Source: Caenorhabditis remanei | Taxonomy: Eukaryota > Nematoda > Chromadorea > Rhabditida > Rhabditidae | Assembly (NCBI RefSeq): GCF_010183535.1 | Contig: NC_071329.1 | Span: 19,668,879 to 19,732,878 of the forward strand | Direction of reading: 5' to 3' | DNA: 64,000 bases | Shown: in pieces, positions 1-10,147 of the stretch | Position numbering within the stretch: the first letter of the stretch is position 1 | Layout of the letters: each line of letters starts with the position of its first letter | Made by a program: the position numbers and the translations under genes | Notes under the pieces: generated by a model | Told to the model about the DNA's origin: nothing | Database searches by the model: none | What the model saw: only the letters and a program-made list of their open reading frames with translations

Positions 1-740
1 GACCCTCGGAAAAAAACGGGTTCGATTTCGCTTTCCATTGGGATTTCTTCCTTTGGGTGGACATGCTCCAAACGGCATGGTCCAGGAGTCATCTGAGAGA
101 CTCCTGACCCGGAGACAGTCCTGCCTTTCACGTGAGCAGTTACCCGGAGCCGGCACTGACTTCCTGCACCGTGTAGAGCAACGTCCAGACAGTACTGGTG
201 TACCCGGAACGGCTTTTACTTGTCCGTATGGAATACCGACCGTGTGCAGACCCTCGGAAAAACGGGTTCGATTTCGCTTTCCATTGGGATTTCTTCCTTT
301 GGGTGGACATGCTCCAAACGGCATGGTCCAGGAGTCATCTGAGAGACTCCTTGACCCGGAGACAGTCCTTCTTATCAAATGTGTAGATACCCATGTGAGC
401 AGTTACCCGGAGCCGGCACTGACTTCCTGCAACGTGTAGAGCAACGTCCAGGCAGTACTGACGTACCCGGAACGGCTTTTACTTATCCGTGTGGAACACA
501 GACCGTGTGCAGACCCTTAGAGAATTCTTTCTCAACTGGGATTTCTTCCTTTGTTTGAACATGCTCCAAACGGCATGGTGCAGGAGTCCGCGAACAGACT
601 CCTGACCCGGAGACAGTCTTTCGTATCACGTGGCAGTTACCCGGAGCCGGCACTGACTTATTCTGCAACGCGTAGAACCGTGGGGCACGGAGCGTGTGCA
701 GAAACCCGGAAAAAGCGGTTTTGATTTCGCTTTCCATTGG
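1..740. repeat. Tandem satellite-like repeat, unit about 250 bp, three copies
   Basis: Units begin near 1, 248 and 509. Each holds the same ordered landmarks: GACCCTCGGAAAAA, a CGATTTCGCTTTCC block, ATTGGGATTTCTTCCTTTG, CATGCTCCAAACGGCATGG, GACCCGGAGACAGTC and GTTACCCGGAGCCGGCACTG. Copies 1 and 2 are close; copy 3 is more diverged and is shortened near its end. The array probably extends beyond the left edge of the window, because position 1 already lies in a unit. Open frames here run through every unit and are a by-product of the repeat, not genes. Confidence 0.85.
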
Positions 741-1963
741 GATTTTCTTCCTTTTTTGTAGAGAACGTACTTGACGGATCTGAAAATATATGAAGTTTGC
801 GAGGCGGTAGTTGAAAACAAACGAGAGGGGCGGAAAGAAAAACGAGTGAACGAGAAAATATGAGTTTAAAAAACACAGCGGAGAGTCTCAGAAAGTCCGA
901 AAAAGAATTGGCAAGTCTAATAGAGCAGAATTGATTTTTTACGTACGAATGTTGTATTTTTTTTCAAATTGCGCGCAGTAGAAGGCCGCTCTGCAGAAGG
1001 GCGTGCTAAAGGTGATACAGTGGACTAAAAATGCCAACACCGGGGAAAATAAGTTAAAAAGCCAGCAAATCGAGAACATTTTGGAAAAAAAAAGAAAATC
1101 AGTCAAAATCCTACATATGTTGAAGTTTGAAAAAAGCGAACAATTAGCCAAAACTTCGATTTTGTTGAAATTCGAAGACTTTATGTCGAAAATGAGGAGA
1201 AAACTGTGCGAAGCGATTAGGGAATGAGCCAAGAAAGCTGAAATTGACAAAAGAAATGGTCGAAAATTGGTTTTCCTAAAAAAAATTTTGAAAATAGCGT
1301 TTTCAAAGCGATCAAAAATGGTCTGCTAGCTCTCCGACTGTAGTTTGTAGTGAGTTAGCAGACCAATTTCCGAGAACTCGATTTTGGTCTGTTAGAGATT
1401 TCCTCGTTTTTGGACAGTTTTTGCCAATTTTCATTGTTGTTTTGCAAACATTTTCACGAGGAACACTTTTTTCGGAAGAATCCACAAGTGAAACGTACGT
1501 CAGAAAATCGTAAAAATTTTTTATTAAACAGGAACAACTAGATATTGGTCTGCTAGCTCTACTACAAACTACAACTTCAAAGCTAGCAGACCAAAATGAG
1601 TGTTTCTGGTCTCTTTCACCAGTTTTTCTCAGTTTAAAAACAAATTTTGTGGTTTTCTCCGCGAAAAGTGTTCTTTATAAAAAATTTAGTGAAAAAGCAA
1701 TGAAATAAGCAACAAAAAAAACGACAAAACAGCGGAAATCAAGAAAAAACAGTCCAAAATGAAGAAATCAGATGTTGGTCTTTTTTTCACCAGGTTTTCA
1801 GTAAACTTTTGGAAAAAACACCTAATACTACGAACTGTGCAACATTGGAACAGACCAACTGTCATCACCATGGCAGCTGTTGAATTGTAAACAACAGCTG
1901 AAGTAGTCTTTTGGGTGCGCAATACACAATTACACTTTCTCTCTATTGATTACTCATACTCGA
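741..1963. other. Intergenic stretch upstream of the DUF3557 gene
   Basis: No gene is supported in these 1.2 kb. The stretch holds two full copies of the TTGGTCTGCTAGCT palindrome (1319-1366 and 1545-1594), a half copy near 1384, and part of a longer repeat (about 1640-1800) that recurs near 4210-4354 and, inverted, near 5617-5800. A 74-codon open frame at 1003-1227 is lysine-rich with no recognisable domain and I do not support it as a gene. Confidence 0.5.
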
Positions 1964-3190
1964 ATGCTCACCTACCCCTGTCAATCTGTAGTTTTTCTAT
2001 TTCTGGACTTCGAAAAACGGTAATTTTCTAATTGGCTCCGCCCACATTACTATTCTATTTCCAGATGCCACGTGGCGAAACGTTGCCGTCAAGTTCGAAA
2101 TCGTCACCGAATACTGCCACTGTACATTAGAAATCTAGAAATCTCTCAATTCGAAAACTACTTTCATCTAAAAATTGATAATTATAACACGTGGATTTTT
2201 CCGGATATGGACCGCCCGTTTTCAGAACATTGGACGTGTATAAATCACGAGAAAGAAGCTATCGGAAACGAGAAAACTCAAAAAATCAATTGCCACGTGG
2301 AAAAAATTGTGGAGAAAGTTTTGATCTACTATTTGAGAAGAACGGATACCATAGTGCAGAATTTAACAATAAAAGTGAGTGATAGACTACAAACTACAAA
2401 AAATTCTAACATTTTTCGTAGGGAAAAGTTCGGATTTCAAGCCAGATCTCTCCTATGAAAATCTCAACACTGCAAGTTCGCTCCGATGAACCTATTGCCA
2501 CGTGGTACCACGTAGCTTCGGGTAATTCGTTCAGTGACGTGGCAATGGGAGGACGGGCGGTTTTCGATTTATTAAAAGAGCCCGAAATCCAAAATTCAAA
2601 ACGTGTGACAATTGCTACGTCATCGAAAAATATTCAAGTGATCGCCAGAGAGAAGTTGACAAAATGCCTGAATCTGAGAATCGAATTTAGCAGTTTTCTA
2701 GGGAATTATCATCAATTATCACAGGTTGGTCTACTGGACTATAAACTATAAAGATGGAGCTAGCAGACCAACTTCGCCACATCACATTGGTCTGCTAGAT
2801 ACCATATCGTAGTTTGTAGTGAACTAGCAGACCAATTCTTCTCTTTTTCAGGAAATCTTCGAAATTTCACGTGAAAACCGTCCAATTGGCGCAATTATCG
2901 ACTACTATGTTCATGACTATTTCAACACTAAATTATACCCGAATTTCGCAAAAATCGTGGCTGATCTCAAAGCGAAACGGACGAAAATTGGCAGGATGTA
3001 GGCTAAATTTTTTTTTAGGAATTATTGAATTAAATGGAACGATCTAATTTTATTCAGAAATGCAATAACGATTCCAATGGAGAGCGACGCCGAATTGAAT
3101 GTATTCATAGTTCCAGAAGACGAAGAGAGAATTAAAAATACGTGGATTCTAAGGATGGCAGTGATGGAAAAAAGAAGAAATGCTGACTAA
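1964..3190 (+). CDS. DUF3557 family protein (nematode-specific), five exons
   Basis: Exons read as 1964-2019, 2065-2374, 2422-2724, 2852-2997 and 3058-3190, giving 315 aa with all phases matching. The function of this nematode-expanded family is unknown. The N-terminus starts LTYPCQSVVFLFLDF, the family's usual opening (LTYP followed by a hydrophobic helix), then the CHVAKRCRQ segment and a PLYIRNLEI stretch. The C-terminal part has the family's IPM..DAE motif followed by a short beta-rich tail. The start was chosen because LTYP is normally within a few residues of the N-terminus. Intron 3 (2725-2851) holds two copies of the local palindromic repeat. The family assignment rests on recalled motif order, not on a search. 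Confidence 0.72.
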
Positions 3191-3902
3191 TTGACTATTT
3201 TGTTTATACCTAATAAACTATGAAAAAACACGCTTTTTCAATAAAAACGAATCAAACGATCGTTGGTCTGCTAGCTCTGGATTTGTAGTTTGTAGTGAGC
3301 AAGCAGACCAACTTTGCCGTTACGAAAGTAGCGAAGCTTACCGAAAACACAAAAACATAAGAAGGTGCCGCATTTGTTTTTTAATCGATTTATGCGCAGG
3401 TAGATAGAAAAAAAAACCGCGAAAACCTCTGTTTTCGGGATTATTGATTGACTGCGCATGACAAAACACCGGCCGGAAACGCGCGTATTCTCGTAGGTCA
3501 ACACAACGACACAAGAAGGTATGCCTAGAAACTCAATATCCAATAAAAATGATTGTATAAAAATACCATGCCTTCAACTATACCGTTGGTCTGCTAGCTC
3601 ACTACAAACTACGAACAAATAGCTAGCAGACCAATTCAGATGTTTCGCAAGCGAAAAACTGCAGTTTTATAATGAAATATCGGAAGAGCATCGGTTTGCG
3701 ACTGAAATAATTAATTTAAAGTCCCCCTCGAAACAAAATCTTCATTATATTCGATTTTCTTCCCCAAAAAATGTGGAAAATTCAATAAATATGATAAAAT
3801 TAAAGAGAATCTGGGCGGGGAAAACATTGTACAATGAAATGAGTAAGTAGTAACGAGTGTAAATACATATAGACGTCAATTAGTAAAATCTTCACACACA
3901 AA
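3191..3902. other. Convergent intergenic region
   Basis: This is the space between the 3' ends of the plus-strand DUF3557 gene and the minus-strand coiled-coil gene. It holds an AATAAA-type signal shortly after the DUF3557 stop, a second near 3229-3244, and two palindrome copies (3263-3311, 3586-3634). I see no gene in it. Confidence 0.5.
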
Positions 3903-5968
3903 TTAGTATTTTTCGATGAATTTCTCAGAAGACGTCGACGCTCCTGCATCGGAATTCATTGCATTTTCGAGATTCTGAAGATGACGATGATCACGGAACC
4001 ATTTTGCACGTTCCTCCTCTTCCTCGTCAAATTGAATGGATTTCGAGTCGGCTGGTGACTGAAAATGGGTGATTATTGTGAACGAGCGCTAGCTAGCGTT
4101 GGTCTGCTAGCTAGTGAACCTGTAGTTTGTAGTGCGCTAGCAGACCAATATCGAATTATTTCTGCTTTTGGCGATTTTTCGAGATTTCCTGACGACGTTT
4201 AACTTTTTTGGTTAAAAAATCGGTGAAAAAGCAATGAAATAAGCAATAAACAACCGAAAACACCGGAAATCAAGGAAAAACAGGCCAAACTCAAAAACTC
4301 GGATGTTGGTCTGCTAGCTCACTACAAACTACAGTCGGAGAGCTAGCAGACCAACACCAACGAACTGTTAAATTCCAACTCACTTTTTGCAGTTCTGGAA
4401 TCTCTTTCGGCGTGCTCGTATCGATCGGCAGTCCCACGTAGCGATCGGTGACCTGAATAGGGGAAAATAGGGCATTTTTTTCGTGCTGATAAGCTACAAA
4501 CTACAAACAGGAAGCTAGCAGACAAACATTTCTTTTTTTGTAGTTTATAATCTACCAAGTGCATTAAAAATTTTGAAAAAAGCAAGTACATTATTAGAAG
4601 AATCAGTAGTATTGAATGAGAAATCCGTTGATGACGAGAAGCTGACAGTTGACACGTGGCGGACGGGAACACCGTTTCGCAACTCTTTCATCACTTTCTC
4701 CTGAAAATCGATTTGTTTTTAACTGATTAAACACGGGCGGTACTTTCTGTCGACGTGTCTCCTCGAGTTCCATCTCCAGAAGAAACGCCTTCTCTTCAAG
4801 GCGATGAAGATTCACTTCGAGACTTCGACGCTTCTTCGCTGCACGGTCTTCTGCAAAATTAGATATTGGTCTGTCAACTTGGTATTCGGTTCAGTTCAAA
4901 ACTATCGAAGAACAGCTGAAGACACCAACTGGTCTGCTATCTCAACTACAAACTACAAAAAGAGAGCTAGCAGACCAACATCAAGCACATTGTTGCCATT
5001 TCGCTACAATTTTTACAAATTTCTTTAGGAAATCAGTCCTTTTTCCTGCTTTCGTCAAAATTGCAGAAAAAACAAAAAATTAGTATGGAGAATTGTGGAA
5101 AAATCAAAGAAAGATGAAGAAAATACAACAAATTCATACTGGTCTGCTAGCTCAACTACAAACTACAAAATCGGAGCTAGCAGGCCAACAAAAAGAAAAT
5201 CGTTGCCATTTCGCTATAGTTTTGGCAAATTTCATCACTTTTTGCTAGTTTTCAGACTCAAAAGTCAGTCCTTTTTCACCTTTTTCCTGCTTTCGAACTA
5301 AAAATTGCAGAAAAAACAAGAAATTTGCACGGAAAAACTAAAGAAAGATAAAGAAAATGCAACAAATTCATATTGGTCTGCTATCTCAACTACAAACTAC
5401 AAAATCGGAGATAGCAGGCCAACAAAAAGAAAATCGTTGCCATTTCGCTGTAGTTTTGGCAAATTTCATCGCTTTTTGCTAGTTTTCAGACTCAAAATTC
5501 AGTACTTTTTTCATTTTCTGCCTGCTTTCGTACTAAAAACTGCAGAAAAACTAGAAATTTGCACGGAGAACAGTGAAAAAATCAAAGAAAGATGAAGACA
5601 ATACAACAAATTCATATTGGTCTGCTAGCCCTCCGACTGTAGTTTGTAGTGAGCTTGCAGACCAACATCCGAGTTCTTGATTTCCGCTGTTTTCGGTCGT
5701 TTTTTGCTTACTCCATTGCTTTTTGTCATCAGCATTGTTATGCAGAACACTTTTCGCCGAGAAACCACGAAAAAAGTCAAACGTCGTCAGGAAATTTTGA
5801 AAAATTCACAAAAACCGAAATAACTTGATATTGATCTGCTAACTCGACCACAAACTACAAAACGAGAGATAGCAGACCAACAACGAAAATAACTTTTTTT
5901 GGTCATTTTCGTAATTTGTAGCGCCCAAACTTACTTTCCGATCCCAAAATCGACGTGAGGAACTTCAT
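3903..5968 (-). CDS. Small coiled-coil protein, basic-zipper-like N-terminus, five exons
   Basis: Exons on the minus strand are 5968-5935, 4850-4744, 4700-4590, 4452-4384 and 4058-3903, giving 158 aa in an open frame. I do not recognise the family. The N-terminus MKFLTSILGSEK is followed by a basic run (DRAAKKRRSLE) and a leucine-spaced helix of about 40 residues (LHRLEEKAFLLEMELEETRR), which resembles a bZIP but lacks the NxxAAxxCR core, so it may be a plain coiled coil. A Ser/Thr-rich middle and an acidic segment with DEEEERAKWF follow; the protein ends SSEKFIEKY. Intron 1 (about 1.08 kb) is filled with ~230-bp tandem repeats and palindromes; intron 4 also carries palindromes. The start exon is inferred from phase and could be wrong. 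Confidence 0.6.
4965..5620. repeat. ~230-bp tandem repeat inside an intron
   Basis: Three consecutive units, the first and last partial, share the order AAATTCATA, a palindrome copy, AAAATCGTTGCCATTTCGCT, TTTTGGCAAATTTC, TTTTTGCTAGTTTTCAGACTC and a GCAGAAAAA block. The clearest units run about 5064-5300 and 5307-5540, with a third starting near 5541. They fill intron 1 of the minus-strand coiled-coil gene. Apparent open frames on the plus strand here (for example 5095-5301 and 5305-5595) are copies of each other and arise from the repeat. Confidence 0.8.
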
Positions 5969-6710
5969 CGAAAAGTAGTTTTTCGCTGAAAGAAACTCGA
6001 TTAAGGAGAAACGAAAACGTCACTCTGAAAAAGGAAAAAACGAGCGGCACCATCAGAAAAAAACGAATGCGGGGAGAAAGAGAAAAGAATTAATTAAAAT
6101 GATGGATAGCCAGCGGTCGGAGAAGTGGGGACCACAAAACAAGCCGATAAAACTGCAGAGAAAAACTGACGAGACAGAAAATTCTAGAATTCTGGCCGAA
6201 ACTCTGTCCAAAAATAAAGAAAAGACGGCCTCATTGAAAATTCATCAAATTTGTTTGACACACAGTTTTGATGAGACGTGGAAAATGTTGAAAAACATAT
6301 TAAAAATTGATGAAATAAAGTTTTCTAGTTTCAAAAAACAGAAGCTTCGCGGTGATTCTTAAAATGCGTACAGTGCATTTCATTTTACGAGCAGGTTACT
6401 GTACTGAAAGCTAAAATTTGGTGGGTTTTTGCTGATTTTTTCTCATTTTTTAAGAAAAAATAGTGTTGGAAATAGCAAAACTAAACTGATATGTAAAGTT
6501 GATGACTAAAAATTAAATTTTCAACAAAAAAAATTGCAGAAAAATGTATTTTTTCGAGGTTTTTCAGCTGAAATGCGTACAATGCATTTAATTTTATGCA
6601 CAAGATTTTTGACGGTTTTTGCCGATTTTTTAAATAAAAACTGATAATGAAAGACATTTATTAAGTGGAATTTTTCAATAAATTATATAAATTAGCAACA
6701 TTAAAAAATG
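5969..6710. other. Intergenic region
   Basis: This 740-bp gap lies upstream of the minus-strand coiled-coil gene and downstream of the minus-strand secreted-protein gene. An 87-codon open frame at 6099-6362 begins ATGATGGAT but shows no domain, no clear splice context and no paralogue, and is not supported. The remainder is AT-rich, with a repeated AATGCGTACA(A/G)TGCATTT motif near 6363 and 6573. Confidence 0.4.
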
Positions 6711-8764
6711 TTACAAGCAAAGAACTGTAGCCAAGACAATAGTGAGGAAGGAAGCGATCACCGAGAACTGGGCGGAGCTTCCCTTGGGTGTCAGTGGATA
6801 GGCATCTGGTGCACCAGTTGGAATGGTAATCTCGGATCCATCAGTGTTTGACCATGGTGGGTAGAATGTTGAGGTCTCTGGGTTACCAGGGAATGGAATG
6901 GCTGGACCACATGCTCCCTGAACCTCGGATGATTCCACTAGTTTCAGGTAGACGGCTTCGGAACATGGGATTTGCAATGATGGATATCTTTGGAAGATCC
7001 GTGAGAAGAACTGGGCGTTGATTTTGATTTGACGTTGACGGATGGGGGTGCACGATTGGCAGCACTGGAAATCGCAAAGTTCAAATTTTATAACTTCTCT
7101 ATAACTCACTCCTTGTCCGCTTAGATTACGGATACCACAGGATACTGTAGCTTGGAGGAAGCGTAGGTCGATGGAACAGCATTCACTGAAAACATTTATA
7201 TTAGTTTAGAATTCTCTTGACTACTCATTTTTAGATACCCCCTAAAAACGTACCTATTTCCTACTGGAATCACTGGTCCAGGTGTCGTTGTTCCAATGGA
7301 TACTGTAGCTGTCGTAGTCTCTGGAATCAGATATGAATCTACTGGGGGTACTGTAGACGGAGGAACAGTCGGATATCCAGAAGTGGGCGGAGTCACGTAG
7401 GAAGACGGTGGTGACGTGGCATATCCTGTTGGAACTGAGAGAAAACAGATTGGAACTTAGATGGGGGGAGAAATAAGGGAACTCAGAAAATGAACAGAAA
7501 ATGAACAAAGAAATCGAAATGATATATGGGAGGAGGCTTACCAGTTGGTGTTGGAGTAGCGGTGGTCGGTGGGGTGTAGGTGCTGAAAAATAATTTCATA
7601 ACTAGACTTTCGGTAATTTTGACATACCATGGCGCTGGAGTGGTTGTAGTAGTAGTAGTGGTAGTTGGTGCCTGAGTTGTGGTACTAGTAGTAGTGCTAG
7701 TAGTTGTGGTCACTGGTACGCATGGTGGATTAGTGACAGGTGGTGGAGTCACGTATTGTCTGAAAATTTATATCGTTTCTAATAACCTTGGTTAGAGTGC
7801 ACTTACCCTGGAGCAACTGGGTAGGAAGGATAGACTGGGTGTCTTGGATATTGTGGGTTTTGTGGGTTCTGTGGGTTTTGCGGGTTCTGCGGGTTCTGTG
7901 GGTTCTGTGGGTTCTGTGGGTTTTGTGGGTTCTGTGGGTTTTGCGGGTTCTGTGGGTTCTGTGGGTTCTGTGGGTTCTGTGGGTTCTGTGGGTTCTGTGG
8001 GTTTTGCGGGTTCTGTGAGTTTTGTGGGTTCTGTGGGTTCTGTGGGTTCTGTGGGTTCTGTGGGTTCTGTGGGTTCTGTGGGTTTTGTGGGTTCTGTGGG
8101 TTCTGTGGGTTCTGTGGGTTCTGTGGGTTTTGTGGGTTCTGTGGGTTTTGTGGGTTCTGTGGGTTCTGTGGGTTTCCTGGGAATGGAACAGTTCTATATC
8201 CTCCGTGTGGGGGTACTGGGTAGGTCCAGGTTCCTGGGTGGACTGGTGGGGATGGTTGAGCTGGTAGGGATGGTTGAACCGGTGGGAATGGTTGAGCTGG
8301 TAGGGATGGTTGAACCGGTGGGAATGGTTGAGCTGGTAGGGATGGTTGAACCGGTGGGAATGGTTGAACTGGTGGGGATGGCTGTCCTGGAGGAGATGGT
8401 GGGATCACCTGGACCGTTGGATTATTTCCGTAACAGCAGAGACGACACACAGCGCAGTTCTGTAAAGTAAACAAGATTTATGAGGCTAGTGACTCTAGAT
8501 ATTTTTTTGAATATTTGAATTTTGAATCCCAAACTTCAGCTATTTTCCGATTTCGTAAACTGTTTTAGGTAGCCTGATTAAGATCTCTGTGCACTCCTAT
8601 CAAAAACTCACAATTCTGATTCTTGTACCATTTTTGACATAATAAATCGCATGGGGCACACCATTTGGAGCCTGGCCACCGCCTGATCGGATTGGATAAC
8701 CCAATGAGTTAAAGGCGGCGACAGAGCACCCGAGAAGGACGAGAAAGAGGGAGAAACGAAGCAT
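6711..8764 (-). CDS. Secreted Pro/Thr-rich protein with Asn-Pro-Gln repeats, likely GPI-anchored
   Basis: Exons are 8764-8612, 8459-7807, 7759-7628, 7582-7542, 7434-7254, 7185-7110 and 7064-6711, giving 529 aa. MLRFSLFLVLLGCSVAAF is a signal peptide. Then come a CxxCRLCC cluster, PPVQPFPP-type repeats, about 35 Asn-Pro-Gln units, Thr/Pro-rich mucin-like exons, a CC pair with a Cys-rich segment (CCQSC) and a conserved INAQFFSRIFQR stretch. The C-terminus is a hydrophobic tail (FSVIASFLTIVLATVLCL) after a small-residue site, typical of a GPI signal. A paralogue with the same seven-exon plan lies head to head at 10148-11955. The ATG at 8764 was chosen because it starts the signal peptide and follows an AG acceptor. 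The role is probably cell surface or cuticle; I do not recognise a named family. Confidence 0.8.
7848..8175. repeat. 9-bp minisatellite encoding Asn-Pro-Gln
   Basis: Roughly 36 head-to-tail copies of a 9-bp unit lie inside exon 2 of the secreted-protein gene; on the plus strand they read GTGGGTTCT or GTGGGTTTT. On the coding strand each gives NPQ, with one NSQ variant near 8015. The corresponding part of the paralogue at 10439-10872 has no such array, so it expanded after duplication. The unit length keeps frame, so copy-number change would lengthen or shorten the protein without frameshift. Confidence 0.92.
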
Positions 8765-10147
8765 CGGTAGGTGAGAAGACTGCAATTACAGAATATTGGG
8801 AGAAATTTTCTATAAAAAGTTATTTGATGAGAAAAACTAGAAAAAAAATGTTTTCAGAACCTGAAAAGATAGTAGAAATGAAGAAACTGATATGTTCTTC
8901 ACACCATCTCACTTATCTTTTATACCCATATCGATTTCACAAAAGTGGGCGGAGCCTCTTCCGGGTCCAAAAATTCAAAAAGCACAGGGAAGCGTAGAAA
9001 CAATAGATTTGCGAGTAACTATACGATTTGATTAGATGAACATTTTGTGTCTCTTCCTGTACCAGTACTACATGTACCTGAAAACAATAGAAATGGACAA
9101 TAAAGGGTCTGTGACTCAGCCCCACCACTCCTACTCGCTCCTTTTTCTCTTTTCTTACTTTCTCTCCATATTTTGCACTATTTCATTGCCTTTTTGTAGA
9201 AAAATTTCATATTTTTTATTATAGGTAGTAGTTCGTACTATAGTTGGTAGTACACGGATGTGACGAATTCTGTAAGCGGGCCCCGCCCACTTTTTTCGTC
9301 TGGAGAATTGTCTGAAAATGGAAAGATGGGCGGTATAAAAGAGGGATCCGGAAGGGATGGGCAGAGCATCTTCTGGTTGTTTTGTAGTTTTTTGAAATCT
9401 TTGAGAAATATTTGATTTATGACTTTTTTCCCGGATTTTTTATTCGAAATACTAAAAACCAGTCCATCGCGCGTCTGTAAAAAAAATCGGAGCGTTTAGA
9501 CATCCTTCTACTGTTGAAAACCCCATATCTAGAAAATATGCGTTTTAGGGTAAAAATAATGAACATTTTGCCATTTTTGACATAAAAATCATTTATAAGA
9601 GGCATATTTTACCTCAAAAACACTTCTTCAGCAAAAAAAAAAAGAAGAAAAAAGCAACCTCCAGTAGAAATACGTTTTTTTCAACTAAAAATTGCTAATT
9701 TTGTGCTGAAAATCTGGGTTTCTTGCTATTTCTCACCTCAAAAACGACCAAAATCGTCATTTTTCGCATGAAAAACACTTTCAGCACAGAAAATAACTGG
9801 CCGGATCAGAACTGGTACGAATCAAAATCGTCGAAAATAGGTTTTATTGTTTTAGTACAACATTTAACCAGTTCCGATTCATACTAGTTCTATATCGGGT
9901 AGTTCCGATTCGGTCTTTCATTTCCAGTTAACCAGATAATACAGTCCAACAAAAAATTGATGTCCGAGAAATAACTTACAGAAATTTTTGATTCGACAAG
10001 TTAGGGCTGTAGGAAAAATTGAAAAAAAAATTGGTCGTTTACCCGTCACCGCACAATTTTTTTGTTGCTTTCATCTATTCATCTCACTAACTTTTCTTAT
10101 TTTTTCAGAACCCCCATTCTCATCTTGACTCCGCCCTACCTACCACC
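8765..10147. promoter_or_regulatory. Shared intergenic region between head-to-head paralogues
   Basis: These 1.38 kb separate the start codons of the two divergent secreted-protein genes and so must hold both promoters. GATA-type sites (CTTATC near 8914, TGATAAG-like) and a CCGCCC box (TGGGCGGAGCC near 8945, CCCCGCCCACTT near 9283, ATGGGCGGTATAAAAGAG near 9328) are visible. The last includes a TATAAA box on the plus strand near 9336, but it lies about 800 bp from the plus-strand ATG. I found no supported coding exon. Confidence 0.45.

Larger units (their letters stand above)
1319..5882. repeat. Cluster of ~50-bp palindromic repeats (TTGGTCTGCTAGCT...AGCTAGCAGACCAA)
   Basis: Copies are seen at about 1319-1366, 1545-1594, 2726-2772, 2787-2835, 3263-3311, 3586-3634, 4099-4148, 4306-4354, 4929-4978, 5139-5188, 5372-5422, 5617-5664 and 5832-5882, with degenerate ones near 4482-4548 and 4862-4935. 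Each has arms of about 14 bp reading TTGGTCTGCTAGCT and its complement, around a core containing CTACAAACTAC or its complement, in either orientation. Transcribed copies could fold into hairpins. They lie in introns or between genes, not in exons. No similar copy was noticed elsewhere in the window, so this is a local burst rather than an even genomic repeat. Confidence 0.85.

Noticed and set aside
1003..1227. Lysine-rich 74-codon open frame
   Set aside because: Low-complexity composition with no homology pattern; lies between repeats.
4804..5595. Plus-strand open frames containing YWSASSTTNYKIGASRPT-like sequence
   Set aside because: They are translations of the palindrome and ~230-bp tandem repeat in an intron.
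6099..6362. 87-codon open frame starting ATGATGGAT
   Set aside because: No domain, splice context or paralogue; length is within chance for this composition.
7844..8470. Long plus-strand open frames rich in Gly-Ser-Val or Trp-Val-Leu repeats
   Set aside because: They are antisense readings of the 9-bp NPQ minisatellite; the minus strand has the signal peptide, introns and paralogue.
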